Below, piece by piece: positions 33,819 through 42,100 of a stretch of 64,000 bases of DNA. Every line of letters starts with the position of its first letter. The stretch's first letter is position 1. Made by a program: the position numbers and the translations under genes. The stretch lies in assembly GCF_003385895.1 (NCBI RefSeq), contig NZ_QRDQ01000008.1, positions 1 to 64,000 of the forward strand, written 5' to 3'. The notes under the pieces were generated by a model, which worked only from the letters and a program-made list of their open reading frames with translations, was not told the DNA's origin and made no database searches. This stretch comes from Flavobacterium cutihirudinis. GTDB lineage: Bacteria > Bacteroidota > Bacteroidia > Flavobacteriales > Flavobacteriaceae.

Positions 33819-35726
33819 TTAGATCTTGGTTAATATAATTTTAGCGTTATCATTTCTTGCGACTTGTTCCATAAAAAGGCGGTACTCATCATATTCTTTG
33901 CTAGAATATTTGCCTTTATTTAAAAGCATTGACCTTTTGTATATAAGTTTGTTATTATCCTTTTTTATGATTTCGGTTTTATATTCTCCAAATTTCCCTT
34001 TGAGTTCATAATTTGAAGGCAAGAATTCGATTGCAAAACCTGTTGGAAGATTGATTTCAATTTCATCAGAATCCAGATATCCACGCTGAATCTGAAATGG
34101 ATTTTTTCTATTTCTGATACGCTTTACATTTCCAGTATTTTGATTGAAAGCATCAACAGCAAAAATCATTTTATTTGCTGAAATTGATGCATAATTTATC
34201 GCACTTACTTGAACATCTTCAGTAAAGCGAACATTCTCTTTATCGTTTGTAAAGGTTATTTTACCAAGTTTAAGGTTATTTATATTATCCCAATATTCTT
34301 TATAATGTGCTTCTTTTTCTGTTGGCTGGTACATTTCAATTCTGTACTTTTTATTGTATTGAGAGCCTTCGGAAGTTATCGAAATTGAACCTGAAAAATG
34401 TCCATTTTCGTCGATTGTATAAGTGCCTTTGTCTTTTTGAATATTGCCTTTATCATCATAAATTTTTGTTCGGACAATTTGCCCTCCTTCTGGCTTAACT
34501 ACCAAGACATCTCTGTCATCAGTAAAAGTTCCTTGATATCCAAACGGATTATCTTGGCTTGTACATTCCAGAAAAGTATAATCATTACCATTAGGAATAG
34601 CTAATATCATATGATTTCCCTGCATAGAAACAAAATCAGACTGAATATTCATTTTATCAGAATCACCATATAAAATAGTATTATATGACGGAACATCAAC
34701 TGCCTGCAAAAGCGCTTTTGTATAATTTGATAAAGCCTTGCAGTCGCCATAACCTAAACGATCAACATCACTGGCAAGCATTGGTTTCCATCCGCCAATT
34801 CCAATTGCAATATTTACGTATCTGGATTTCTTTTGGACATAATCATAAATGATTTTTGCTTTCTTGATTGGGTCTTTTTCATCGCCTACAATAGCTTTAA
34901 TTTTTGCTTTTGTTTCTTCCGGCAAAGTCGTTGTTCCGGTTAAAATTTTATCTCCGTACCATTTACCAAATGCTTCCCAAGTTGTAGCAGTTCCGTCAAA
35001 ACCTTCTAAATGGAATTTTTCCAGACCCATCATTACTTTTGGAAAAAGATCGTCTGAAGACGGACTCAAATCTTCCGGCTTGCGAGCCAAAATACCTGAA
35101 GTTTCATAACTTAGTTTAGTATCGCTGTCAACCGTTTTCTTTATATTAAAATTAGAGAAATTAAACTCTTTCTTTTTAAATCCAAGATCATTAGGATAAG
35201 TAACATTTAAAATACATTTTTCGACACTTACATAATAACCTCCCAAGAAATACCAACGTGGTATAAATGCTGTATTTGAAGTTTCTGTTTCACTATTATA
35301 AACGACAGTAAAAGGATATGAAACAGGAGTATATTCTAAATAAAGTACGCGACTATCTGAAAAAAGCGTACTACCGCTTACTGCGCTTTGGTCTCTAAAA
35401 TCTTTCTTTTTGATTTTTTTGATTTCATTTCCAAATGCATCATAAACAATAGCTTCGATACTTTTTACAGAAGTGGTTTTATCATAATGTTGATAAGCAT
35501 CAATATCGTTTAAACCTTTGTCATTAAAAACGGTAACAATTCTTTGAACCTTAATGTTCATGCTTCTTTGTGAACCAATAGTGATATCCATTTGATCCAA
35601 ACGAACAACAGCATTAGCATTTTCTTTTAAACTATCGGCAATAGTTAAAATTGAATAATTGCTCTTTTGAGCATAAGAAGTAAGGGTAAAAAATGTAAAA
35701 AATAACGCAATAAAAGGGGTCTTCAT
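33819..35726 (-). CDS. DUF3857 / transglutaminase-like secreted protein, catalytic residues intact (first paralogue)
   Basis: The 635-residue protein has a signal peptide (about 1-20, ending YAQ), DUF3857 (about 50-240) and a transglutaminase-like domain with Cys329 in YGDCKALS and His372 in GNHMILAI, so it keeps the Cys-His pair. It is the promoter-proximal gene of the operon. The family is common in Bacteroidota; role in cell-envelope protein processing is suspected but not shown. It starts 17 bases after a good promoter. Confidence 0.9.
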   Translation of the reverse strand: MKTPFIALFFTFFTLTSYAQKSNYSILTIADSLKENANAVVRLDQMDITIGSQRSMNIKVQRIVTVFNDKGLNDIDAYQHYDKTTSVKSIEAIVYDAFGNEIKKIKKKDFRDQSAVSGSTLFSDSRVLYLEYTPVSYPFTVVYNSETETSNTAFIPRWYFLGGYYVSVEKCILNVTYPNDLGFKKKEFNFSNFNIKKTVDSDTKLSYETSGILARKPEDLSPSSDDLFPKVMMGLEKFHLEGFDGTATTWEAFGKWYGDKILTGTTTLPEETKAKIKAIVGDEKDPIKKAKIIYDYVQKKSRYVNIAIGIGGWKPMLASDVDRLGYGDCKALSNYTKALLQAVDVPSYNTILYGDSDKMNIQSDFVSMQGNHMILAIPNGNDYTFLECTSQDNPFGYQGTFTDDRDVLVVKPEGGQIVRTKIYDDKGNIQKDKGTYTIDENGHFSGSISITSEGSQYNKKYRIEMYQPTEKEAHYKEYWDNINNLKLGKITFTNDKENVRFTEDVQVSAINYASISANKMIFAVDAFNQNTGNVKRIRNRKNPFQIQRGYLDSDEIEINLPTGFAIEFLPSNYELKGKFGEYKTEIIKKDNNKLIYKRSMLLNKGKYSSKEYDEYRLFMEQVARNDNAKIILTKI

Positions 35727-35742
35727 TTATAAGGATTTTCTC

Positions 35743-35775
35743 CAAATATAATTTTTTTTTGGAAATCTTTAACAA
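35743..35775 (-). promoter_or_regulatory. Promoter of the DUF3857-mazG-aroA operon
   Basis: Minus-strand TTG (35773-35775), a 22-base spacer and TATATTTG (35743-35750). The first start codon lies 17 bases further on, so the leader is about ten bases. Confidence 0.62.
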
Positions 35776-35789
35776 ATGTTTAGTAATAT

Positions 35790-36242
35790 TTAATCCCTGT
35801 TTTTGGAGTCCATTATGATAGTTACAGGACCATCATTTAACAAGCTGACTTTCATATCTGCGCCAAAAATTCCAGTCTGAATTTTTTTATTTAATTCTTT
35901 TTCCAATGCTTTAACAAAGCTTTCATACATCGGAATTGCAAAATCTGGTTTTGCTGCTTTTATATAAGATGGTCGATTTCCTTTTTTTGTAGAAGCATGA
36001 AGTGTAAACTGACTTACCGCAATTATGTCGCCATCAATATCCTGAACCGAGCAGTTCATGACATCATTTTCGTCTCCAAAAATTCTCATTTTAACGATTT
36101 TACCCGCAAGCCAATCAATGTCTTCCTGAGTATCGGCATCTTCAATTCCGACTAAAACCAATAAACCTTTTTGAATATCTGCTGTTTTTTGACCATCAAC
36201 TGTGACAGATGCCTCAGAAACTCTTTGGATAACTACTCTCAT
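35790..36242 (-). CDS. dtd: D-aminoacyl-tRNA deacylase
   Basis: Dtd removes D-amino acids wrongly attached to tRNA. The 150-residue protein is full length and carries SQFTLHA (about 78-84, with the conserved SQxxL) and NDGPVTI (about 136-142), the Gly-cis-Pro motif of the active site. It begins with the standard MRVVIQRVSEASV. It is encoded after rsgA in the same direction, with a 145-base gap that holds a gccacagatt repeat. Confidence 0.95.
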   Translation of the reverse strand: MRVVIQRVSEASVTVDGQKTADIQKGLLVLVGIEDADTQEDIDWLAGKIVKMRIFGDENDVMNCSVQDIDGDIIAVSQFTLHASTKKGNRPSYIKAAKPDFAIPMYESFVKALEKELNKKIQTGIFGADMKVSLLNDGPVTIIMDSKNRD

Positions 36243-36260
36243 TCTTTACTTTTATTTTTA

Positions 36261-36296
36261 GCCACAGATTACACGGATTAAAAAGATTTTATAATC
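36261..36296. repeat. GCCACAGATT-type repeat
   Basis: gccacagattacacggatta followed by a T-rich tail ending ataatc (36261-36296) is nearly the inverse of 56407-56442. Thirty of 36 or so bases agree by eye. A shorter fragment is at 25022. Confidence 0.65.
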
Positions 36297-36386
36297 AAGG
36301 CGTTAGATACACGGCAGTGCATCTCTACAATAAAATCATTTTCGTATTCTGCTTTGGAATTTGGAATTTTAAAATTGGAATTTTAA

Positions 36387-37364
36387 TTATTTTCTCGTTT
36401 CATCACTTGCAGCACGATCTTCACCATAAGTATCCGTACGATAATGTTCATCATCGCCTTCAAGGATTTTAAGATAACTGTTGTAACGCGACCAGGCAAT
36501 TTCGTCTTTTTCTAAAGCAGCTTTTATAGCACAATGTGGTTCTTCTTTATGAAGACAATTATTAAACTTACATTGATCTTTAAGTTTAAAGAATTCCGGA
36601 AAATAACCGCTGATTTCTGAAGGCTCCATATCGACAATTCCGAAACCTTTAATTCCTGGTGTATCGATAATTCGCGCATCAAAAGACAAATCATACATTT
36701 CGGCAAAAGTTGTCGTATGCTGACCTTGTTTACTTTGTTCTGAAATCACCGAAGTTTTTAAGTGAAGACTAGGTTCCATCGCATTGACCAAAGTTGATTT
36801 TCCAACACCCGAATGTCCGGAAAACATGCTTACTTTGCCAACCATCATTTCTTTCAGCTTGTCAACACCTTTATTTTCTGTTGAAGAAATTCTAAGGCAT
36901 TTATATCCAATTTCAGAATAAATATATTGCAGGTAAAGCTGATCATCTAAAGTCTGATCACTTAAAGTATCAATTTTATTAAAAATCAGGATCGCTTCAA
37001 TTCCGTACGCTTCGGCTGTAACCAAAAAACGGTCGATAAAGCTTGTAGTTGTTGGCGGATTATCAATGGTAATCAGTAAAAAAACCTGATCGATATTGGA
37101 AGCAATAATATGAATCTGCTTGGACAAATTAACCGATTTACGAACGATATAGTTTTTTCTTTCATGAATATTATGAATCGTTCCCGTAACGGCATCCGAA
37201 GTTTCATCTAATTCATAATCTACAATATCGCCTACAGCAATAGGATTGGTACTTTTGATACCTTTTATTCTGAATTTCCCTTTCATACGGCATTCCACAA
37301 AATCTCCTTTTTCAGATTTTACGGTATACCAACTTCCTGTAGATTTGTAAACAGTTCCTGTCAT
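36387..37364 (-). CDS. rsgA: Ribosome small-subunit-dependent GTPase RsgA
   Basis: RsgA helps the last steps of 30S subunit maturation. The 325-residue protein shows an N-terminal OB fold, the circularly permuted GTPase motifs in the order NKID (G4, about 134), SGHSGVGKST (G1, about 182-191) and DTPGI (G3, about 237), and a C-terminal zinc-finger with CKFNNC...HC (about 267-280). Order and length match the family. TAGTTTTG and TAATTTTG boxes lie at 37407-37435 but without proper -33 elements. Confidence 0.95.
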   Translation of the reverse strand: MTGTVYKSTGSWYTVKSEKGDFVECRMKGKFRIKGIKSTNPIAVGDIVDYELDETSDAVTGTIHNIHERKNYIVRKSVNLSKQIHIIASNIDQVFLLITIDNPPTTTSFIDRFLVTAEAYGIEAILIFNKIDTLSDQTLDDQLYLQYIYSEIGYKCLRISSTENKGVDKLKEMMVGKVSMFSGHSGVGKSTLVNAMEPSLHLKTSVISEQSKQGQHTTTFAEMYDLSFDARIIDTPGIKGFGIVDMEPSEISGYFPEFFKLKDQCKFNNCLHKEEPHCAIKAALEKDEIAWSRYNSYLKILEGDDEHYRTDTYGEDRAASDETRK

Positions 37365-37481
37365 TCTTTAATTTTAGATTTCCGATTTTAGGTTTTAGAT
37401 TTCTCTCAAAACTAAAATAATAAAGCACAAAATTACTGTTTTACAATTGAAACCCATTGGTTTCAGCATTTAAAATCAAAA

Positions 37482-37519
37482 AAAATCCCCACCACTTCTT
37501 TCAAAGCGATAGGGATTTT
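37482..37519 (-). terminator. Intrinsic terminator of the aromatic operon
   Basis: aaaatccc (37482-37489) pairs with gggatttt (37512-37519), with weaker pairing inside the 22-base loop, and T8 follows on the minus strand. It ends the pheA operon before rsgA. Confidence 0.7.
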
Positions 37520-37590
37520 AAAAAAAACAATCTATTTTTAATATTATGCTATAAGAAAACTCAAGATCAAAGTTTAGAACAAACTTAAGT

Positions 37591-37615
37591 TAACTTATAT
37601 CACTTATATGGTTTA
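37591..37615 (-). repeat. Stop-proximal 3' motif, copy 4
   Basis: AACTTATATCACTTATATGG plus TTTA lies 9 bases after the stop of the DAHP synthase/chorismate mutase gene and about 70 bases before the terminator, in the same relative orientation as the other copies. Confidence 0.75.
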
Positions 37616-37623
37616 AGACAAAA

Positions 37624-38706
37624 TTATGCGTTGAAAATTTTCTCTTGGTGACCAATACTTTCCTGGTGAATTGCTTTGAACATTCTCAAAACGAATTCTT
37701 CAGTAAGGCCTTTTTTCTCACCTTCAAGAATCATTTTTCCTAAGATTTCATTCCAACGGTTATTTTGAAGAATTGCTACGTTTGCATCTTTTTTCACCTG
37801 ACCAATTTCGTCAGCTACTTTCATACGTTTTCCTAACAATTCTAATAAATTAGCATCAAGAACGTCGATGTTAGCTCTTAGTTTTTTCATTTTTTGGCTG
37901 TACTCATCTGTAGTATCATCCGTTTTTCTGATTGTCAAATCTTTAATGATTTGTTTCAAAGCATCTGGAGTAACTTGCTGTGCAGCATCAGACCAAGCAT
38001 TGTCTGGATCGATGTGCGTTTCGATAATCATACCATCGTAATTCAAATCTAAAGCCTCTTGTGTTACTTCGAAAATCATTTTGCGATCTCCTGTAATGTG
38101 AGATGGGTCGATGATTAATGGTAAATCAGGGAATTTATTTTGCAATTCGATAGCAATCTGCCATTCTGGAATGTTTCTGTATTTTGTTTTTTCGTAAGTA
38201 GAGAAACCTCTGTGGATAACACCTAATTTCTCGATTCCAGCCATATGTAAACGCTCAACACCACCTAACCATAAAGCTAAATCCGGGTTTACTGGGTTTT
38301 TAACCAAAACAATTTTATCAGTCCCTTTCAAAGTATCAGCAATTTCCTGAACTGCGAAAGGGTTTGCAGTTGTACGAGCACCAACCCATAAAACGTCGAT
38401 ATCATGCTCTAAAGCCAGTTTACAGTGAGCTGCAGTTGCAACCTCAGTTCCCATTAATAAACCAGTTTCAGCTTTAGCTTTTTGCAACCATTTTAATCCA
38501 ATTTCACCAACACCTTCAAATCCTCCCGGACGAGTTCTTGGTTTCCAGATTCCAGCTCTGAATACGCTTACTTTTGAATCTTTTAATTCGTGAGCAATTT
38601 TCAAAACCTGATCTTCAGTTTCTGCACTACAAGGTCCAGCTATCACAAGTGGGTGATTTAAATTGAAATCTTCTAACCACTTTCTCATTTCTTTTTTATT
38701 TTCCAT
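37624..38706 (-). CDS. Bifunctional DAHP synthase / chorismate mutase
   Basis: The 360-residue protein joins an N-terminal 3-deoxy-7-phosphoheptulonate synthase of the KDPS-like type (residues about 10-265; motifs VIAGPCSAETEDQ, FRAGIWKPRTRPG, LIIDPSHITGDR) to a C-terminal AroQ-type chorismate mutase (about 275-360; LRANIDVLDANLLELLGKRM). It catalyses the first step of the shikimate pathway and the branch to prephenate. It is the last gene of the attenuated pheA operon. In other bacteria such fusions let prephenate inhibit DAHP synthase; whether this holds here is inferred. Confidence 0.95.
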   Translation of the reverse strand: MENKKEMRKWLEDFNLNHPLVIAGPCSAETEDQVLKIAHELKDSKVSVFRAGIWKPRTRPGGFEGVGEIGLKWLQKAKAETGLLMGTEVATAAHCKLALEHDIDVLWVGARTTANPFAVQEIADTLKGTDKIVLVKNPVNPDLALWLGGVERLHMAGIEKLGVIHRGFSTYEKTKYRNIPEWQIAIELQNKFPDLPLIIDPSHITGDRKMIFEVTQEALDLNYDGMIIETHIDPDNAWSDAAQQVTPDALKQIIKDLTIRKTDDTTDEYSQKMKKLRANIDVLDANLLELLGKRMKVADEIGQVKKDANVAILQNNRWNEILGKMILEGEKKGLTEEFVLRMFKAIHQESIGHQEKIFNA

Positions 38707-38718
38707 CGTTTTTATAGT

Positions 38719-39576
38719 TTACTTTTTTATAGTTATTCCGTTTAATATTTCTCTAATTTTATTTACACTTTCCATTTCTTCAAAAATGGCGTTGTAATTG
38801 TCGTCTGCCAGCAAATCTCTAAACTGAGTTAAATTTGCAATATAACCTTCTAAGGTTTCCAGAACGTATTCTTTGTTTTGTTTAAAAATGGGTGTCCACA
38901 TTGCGGGTGAACTTTTTGCCAGACGAACGGTACTTTCAAATCCACTTCCCGCCATATCAAAAATATCTTGTTCGTCTTTTTCTTTGATCATTACTGTTTT
39001 TCCAAGCATAAACGAACTAATGTGCGATAAATGCGAAACGTAAGCAATGTGTTTGTCGTGCGAAATTGGGTCCATATATCGAATCCTCATTCCTATTTCG
39101 CTGAAAAGCTGCAACGCTTTTTCCTGCAATTTGAAAGCGGTTTTTTCCACTTCACAAATAATGTTTGTTTTTCCTTGAAACAAACCTTTTATCGCCGCCG
39201 AAGGTCCAGAAAACTCTGTTCCTGCAATTGGGTGCGTGGCAATAAAATTTCTTCTTTTCGGATGATTGGCCACCACATCGCAGATTGGTTTTTTAGTAGA
39301 TCCTACTTCAAAAACAATTGTCTTGTCTCCAACTGCATCCAGAACTTTAGGCAACACTGTCAGCGCAACATCTACCGGAACCGAAACGATTACAAAATCT
39401 GCTTTTTGTAAATCTTCGAAGCTTCCCGCTTCATCAATAACTCCAAGATCAATTGCTTCCTGCAAATGTTTTTCGTTATTGTCAATTCCGAAAATAACCG
39501 CATCTGGATGTTTGTCTTTGATGTCCAACACCATCGAACCACCTATTAATCCTATTCCTATTACGTATACTTTCAT
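38719..39576 (-). CDS. tyrA: Prephenate dehydrogenase
   Basis: TyrA makes 4-hydroxyphenylpyruvate from prephenate with NAD(P). With the start at 39576 the protein is 285 residues and begins MKVYVIGIGLIGGSM, the NAD-binding GxGxxG at the very N-terminus. An upstream in-frame ATG would add 13 residues that run into a palindromic repeat, so the shorter start is preferred. Other family blocks: ATHPIAGTEFSGP (about 112-124), DKHIAYVSHLSH (about 172-183). It ends 12 bases before the DAHP synthase gene. Confidence 0.94.
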   Translation of the reverse strand: MKVYVIGIGLIGGSMVLDIKDKHPDAVIFGIDNNEKHLQEAIDLGVIDEAGSFEDLQKADFVIVSVPVDVALTVLPKVLDAVGDKTIVFEVGSTKKPICDVVANHPKRRNFIATHPIAGTEFSGPSAAIKGLFQGKTNIICEVEKTAFKLQEKALQLFSEIGMRIRYMDPISHDKHIAYVSHLSHISSFMLGKTVMIKEKDEQDIFDMAGSGFESTVRLAKSSPAMWTPIFKQNKEYVLETLEGYIANLTQFRDLLADDNYNAIFEEMESVNKIREILNGITIKK

Positions 39577-39599
39577 ATTTCTTTTTATTTGAAGCCGTT

Positions 39600-39680
39600 C
39601 CTGCAAGGTTTTCAAAACCTTGTTGGTTTATAATTAAGACCTTTGAACTGATACCTACAAGGTTTTGAAAACCTTGCAGG
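39600..39680. repeat. Nested palindrome inside the aromatic operon
   Basis: CCTGCAAGGTTTTCAAAACC (39600-39619, continuing TTG) and its inverse ending at 39680 bracket 34 bases. Each arm is itself a palindrome (CAAGGTTTT / AAAACCTTG), so several hairpins can form. It fills most of the 115-base gap between the aminotransferase and tyrA genes. Confidence 0.85.
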
Positions 39681-39691
39681 AAATCTTAATT

Positions 39692-40837
39692 CTAAAATCT
39701 ATCAATTGCTTCCTGTACTTTTTCTTCTTTTACACAAAGTGAGAATCTGATATATCCTTCGCCGTTGCTTCCAAAAATGGTTCCCGGTGTAATGAAAATA
39801 TGTTTCTCATATAATATTTCGTCAATGAACTTCTCTGCTGATTCGATTCCTTCTGGCAATTTTGCCCAAACAAAAAGCCCAACTCCTTCTTTATACACTT
39901 TACAGTTTAGCTTTTCAGCTAGTTTCTCCGTTAATTCTCTACGGCGTCTGTAAATTTTATTTTGATCTTCAAACCAGGTTTTATCACATTTTAAAGCGGC
40001 GATGGCACCTTTTTGAATTCCGTAATACATTCCGCTGTCCATATTACTTTTTACTTTTAGGACTGCATCGATAATTTCATGATTTCCTAAAACCATTCCG
40101 ACTCTCCAGCCTGCCATGTTGAATGTTTTACTTAATGAATTCAGCTCTAAAGCCACCTCTTTTGCTCCTTCAACTTGCAATAAACTCATCGGATTATCAT
40201 TCAAAACAAAACTATAAGGATTGTCGTTGATCAATAATATATTGTGTTTTTTAGCAAAGGCAACCAATTTTTCAAATAACGCTAAACTTCCTCTAGCTCC
40301 TGTCGGCATGTGCGGATATCCCAGCCACATAATTTTTACTTTCGAAAGATCCAATTTTTCTAAAGCTTCAAAATCCGGTTCCCATCCATTCTCTTCTTTC
40401 AAATCATAATAAACCGGAACAGCCTGAACCAAATTGGTTACCGAAGTATAAGTTGGATAACCTGGATTCGGAATTAAAACATGATCGCCTTCATTTAAAA
40501 AGGCTAACGAAATATGCATTATTCCTTCTTTCGAACCCATTAATGGTAAAATCTCATTATTCGGATTCACTTCAACACCAAACTGATCACGATAAAAATC
40601 GGCCATCGCCTGTCTCATTTCTGGCAATCCCTGATAGCTTTGATAGCCATGCCCGTTTTCGTCTTGAATTGCTGCAGCGACTGCCTCAATTACTGCTTTT
40701 GACGGACTCAAATCAGGGCTTCCAATTCCCATGTTGATGATCGATTTTCCTTCAGACATCAACTGACGAACTTCTCTTAATTTTGATGAGAAGTAGTATT
40801 CTTCAACTGTGTCTAATCGTTTTGCTGTTGTAATCAT
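39692..40837 (-). CDS. Class I/II pyridoxal-phosphate aminotransferase (probable aromatic)
   Basis: The 381-residue fold-type I enzyme has the PLP lysine in SLSKTFNMAGWRVG (about 232-245), NPGYPTY (about 123-129) and an N-terminal block MGIGSPDLSPS. It lies between pheA and tyrA, whose products need a transaminase, so it likely converts phenylpyruvate and 4-hydroxyphenylpyruvate to Phe and Tyr. The family also includes LL-diaminopimelate and aspartate aminotransferases; the role here rests on gene order. Confidence 0.88.
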   Translation of the reverse strand: MITTAKRLDTVEEYYFSSKLREVRQLMSEGKSIINMGIGSPDLSPSKAVIEAVAAAIQDENGHGYQSYQGLPEMRQAMADFYRDQFGVEVNPNNEILPLMGSKEGIMHISLAFLNEGDHVLIPNPGYPTYTSVTNLVQAVPVYYDLKEENGWEPDFEALEKLDLSKVKIMWLGYPHMPTGARGSLALFEKLVAFAKKHNILLINDNPYSFVLNDNPMSLLQVEGAKEVALELNSLSKTFNMAGWRVGMVLGNHEIIDAVLKVKSNMDSGMYYGIQKGAIAALKCDKTWFEDQNKIYRRRRELTEKLAEKLNCKVYKEGVGLFVWAKLPEGIESAEKFIDEILYEKHIFITPGTIFGSNGEGYIRFSLCVKEEKVQEAIDRF

Positions 40838-40898
40838 TGTTTTTAATTTTTGCTATATGCTTTAAGCTTTACGCTATATGCTTTTCTTTTTTTTGACT

Positions 40899-41738
40899 TT
40901 ACGACTCGCTTAAAGGTTTTGTGTTTTTATACTCTCCTAAAACTTTGAAATATTCAGCCATTATATTTAATAACGCTTTGGCTTTTGCAAAGTCTTCGTA
41001 TTTCTCGAATGTTACATCTACGAAGAATGAATATTTCCATGGCGTTTCGATTTTTGGAAGTGACTGAATTTTTGTCAAATTCAGTTTGCAATCACTCATT
41101 ACATTTAGAACTGCTGCTAAACTTCCTCTTTTATGATCTAATTCAAATTTTACAGAGGCTCTGTTGATTTCGCTTTCCGGCAAAAATGAATTTTGCTTTT
41201 TAATGATTACGAAACGAGTCATATTGTTTTTGATCGTTTGAATCGATGATGCGATAATATCCAAATCATACATTTCAGAAGCTGTGACACTTGCAATTGC
41301 TGCAATTCCGGTTAGCTGTTTTTCCTGAATTCTTCTAGCTGTTTCAGCCGTATCTTTATCCTCAACCAATTTGATATTTGGATATTGTTTCAGGAAATCC
41401 ATACACTGTAAAAGTGCCATTGGGTGTGAATGAACTTCTTTTATATCTTCAATTTTCTGACCTTTTAAAGCCATTAAATTCTGCTGAATGTTTAAATAAT
41501 GCTCTCCAATTATGTGTAAATTATTCTTGTCAATCAAAGCATAATTTGGAATAATTGGCCCTGCAATTGAATTTTCGATCGCCATTACAGCCTGATCAGA
41601 TTTTCCGGCAATAAGGCTGTCGATCAATTCTTCAAAAGACAAACACTCATCAATATCCACATTTTCAGAGAAATACTCCTTCACAACCTGATGATGAAAT
41701 GATCCTTTTATACCCTGTATTGCAATTTTCGTTGTCAT
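40899..41738 (-). CDS. pheA: Prephenate dehydratase with ACT domain
   Basis: PheA converts prephenate to phenylpyruvate. The 279-residue monofunctional enzyme has a periplasmic-binding-like catalytic part (IQGIKGSFHHQVV; AIENSIAGPI, about 56-65; the TRF triad near 175, in NMTRFVII) and a C-terminal ACT domain (about 193-270). In the ACT domain the usual Phe-binding ESRP reads QSLP and GALV reads GSLA, so feedback control by Phe may differ. It is the first structural gene after the attenuator, whose U-tract ends 6 bases before this start codon. Confidence 0.95.
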   Translation of the reverse strand: MTTKIAIQGIKGSFHHQVVKEYFSENVDIDECLSFEELIDSLIAGKSDQAVMAIENSIAGPIIPNYALIDKNNLHIIGEHYLNIQQNLMALKGQKIEDIKEVHSHPMALLQCMDFLKQYPNIKLVEDKDTAETARRIQEKQLTGIAAIASVTASEMYDLDIIASSIQTIKNNMTRFVIIKKQNSFLPESEINRASVKFELDHKRGSLAAVLNVMSDCKLNLTKIQSLPKIETPWKYSFFVDVTFEKYEDFAKAKALLNIMAEYFKVLGEYKNTKPLSES

Positions 41739-41751
41739 ATATTCAAAAAAA

Positions 41752-41773
41752 AATCCTGATTTGCATCAGGATT
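41752..41773 (-). terminator. Attenuator terminator in front of pheA
   Basis: On the minus strand AATCCTGAT, a GCAA tetraloop and ATCAGGATT form a 9-bp stem (41752-41760 with 41765-41773), followed by at least seven further U (41745-41751). It stands between the leader peptide and pheA, not after a gene, so it must be passed or broken for pheA to be transcribed. Its 5' arm, together with the three bases before it, can instead pair with 41819-41826 in the leader, the antiterminator. Confidence 0.88.
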
Positions 41774-41803
41774 GTATATTAGTTTTATTTGTCTTTATAT
41801 TTC

Positions 41804-41884
41804 TCAAATAACCATAGCACAATCCTCACTTCTACTAAAGAAGAAATAAAAAGAGTTGCTAAAATAAAAACGGTTAGATGCCAT
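41804..41884 (-). CDS. Phe/Tyr-rich leader peptide of the pheA attenuator
   Basis: A 26-codon reading frame runs from ATG at 41884 to TGA at 41804. Its product contains FYFSNSFYFFF at residues 6-16: six Phe and two Tyr codons, all within eleven residues, then a polar tail (SRSEDCAMVI). It begins about 23 bases after a likely transcription start and lies before an intrinsic terminator and then pheA. This is the standard layout of an amino-acid-operon leader peptide, as in pheL of enterobacteria. The sequence is not related to pheL. Too short for usual gene callers. Function is inferred from composition, position and RNA pairing. Confidence 0.85.
   Translation of the reverse strand: MASNRFYFSNSFYFFFSRSEDCAMVI
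41819..41826 (-). promoter_or_regulatory. Antiterminator strand within the leader
   Basis: Minus-strand AGGATTGT (41826-41819) is perfectly complementary to ACAATCCT (41775-41768), which contains six of the nine bases of the terminator's 5' arm. It lies 11 bases after the last Phe codon and 13 before the stop codon. A ribosome that reaches the stop would cover it; one stalled at an early Phe or Tyr codon would leave it free. Confidence 0.78.
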
Positions 41885-41913
41885 TTTGTTTGTGTTATGT
41901 TTTAAATTCTCTG

Positions 41914-41943
41914 CGAATGTATAAATTATTTTTAGTGCACCAA
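41914..41943 (-). promoter_or_regulatory. Promoter of the pheA leader and aromatic operon
   Basis: Minus-strand TTG (41941-41943), a 19-base spacer and TACATTCG (41914-41921), one base from the TAnnTTTG consensus. The start would lie near 41907, 23 bases before the leader ATG. Confidence 0.6.
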
Positions 41944-42100
41944 AAAAAAGATTGCATTTTATGAAACAAAAAAGGATTTCTTAACAAATTTATGATGTTT
42001 TGTATGATAATATAAAAAAATCGGCTTAAAATGAGATATTTATAATGAGGTTTTTCTAAGATGCTAAGATACTGAGTTGCTGAGATCCTAAGTTTTTTTT

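Noticed and set aside
38719..39615. Longer tyrA start at 39615
   Set aside because: The extra 13 residues are encoded inside the palindromic repeat, while MKVYVIGIG at 39576 matches the usual N-terminus of the family.
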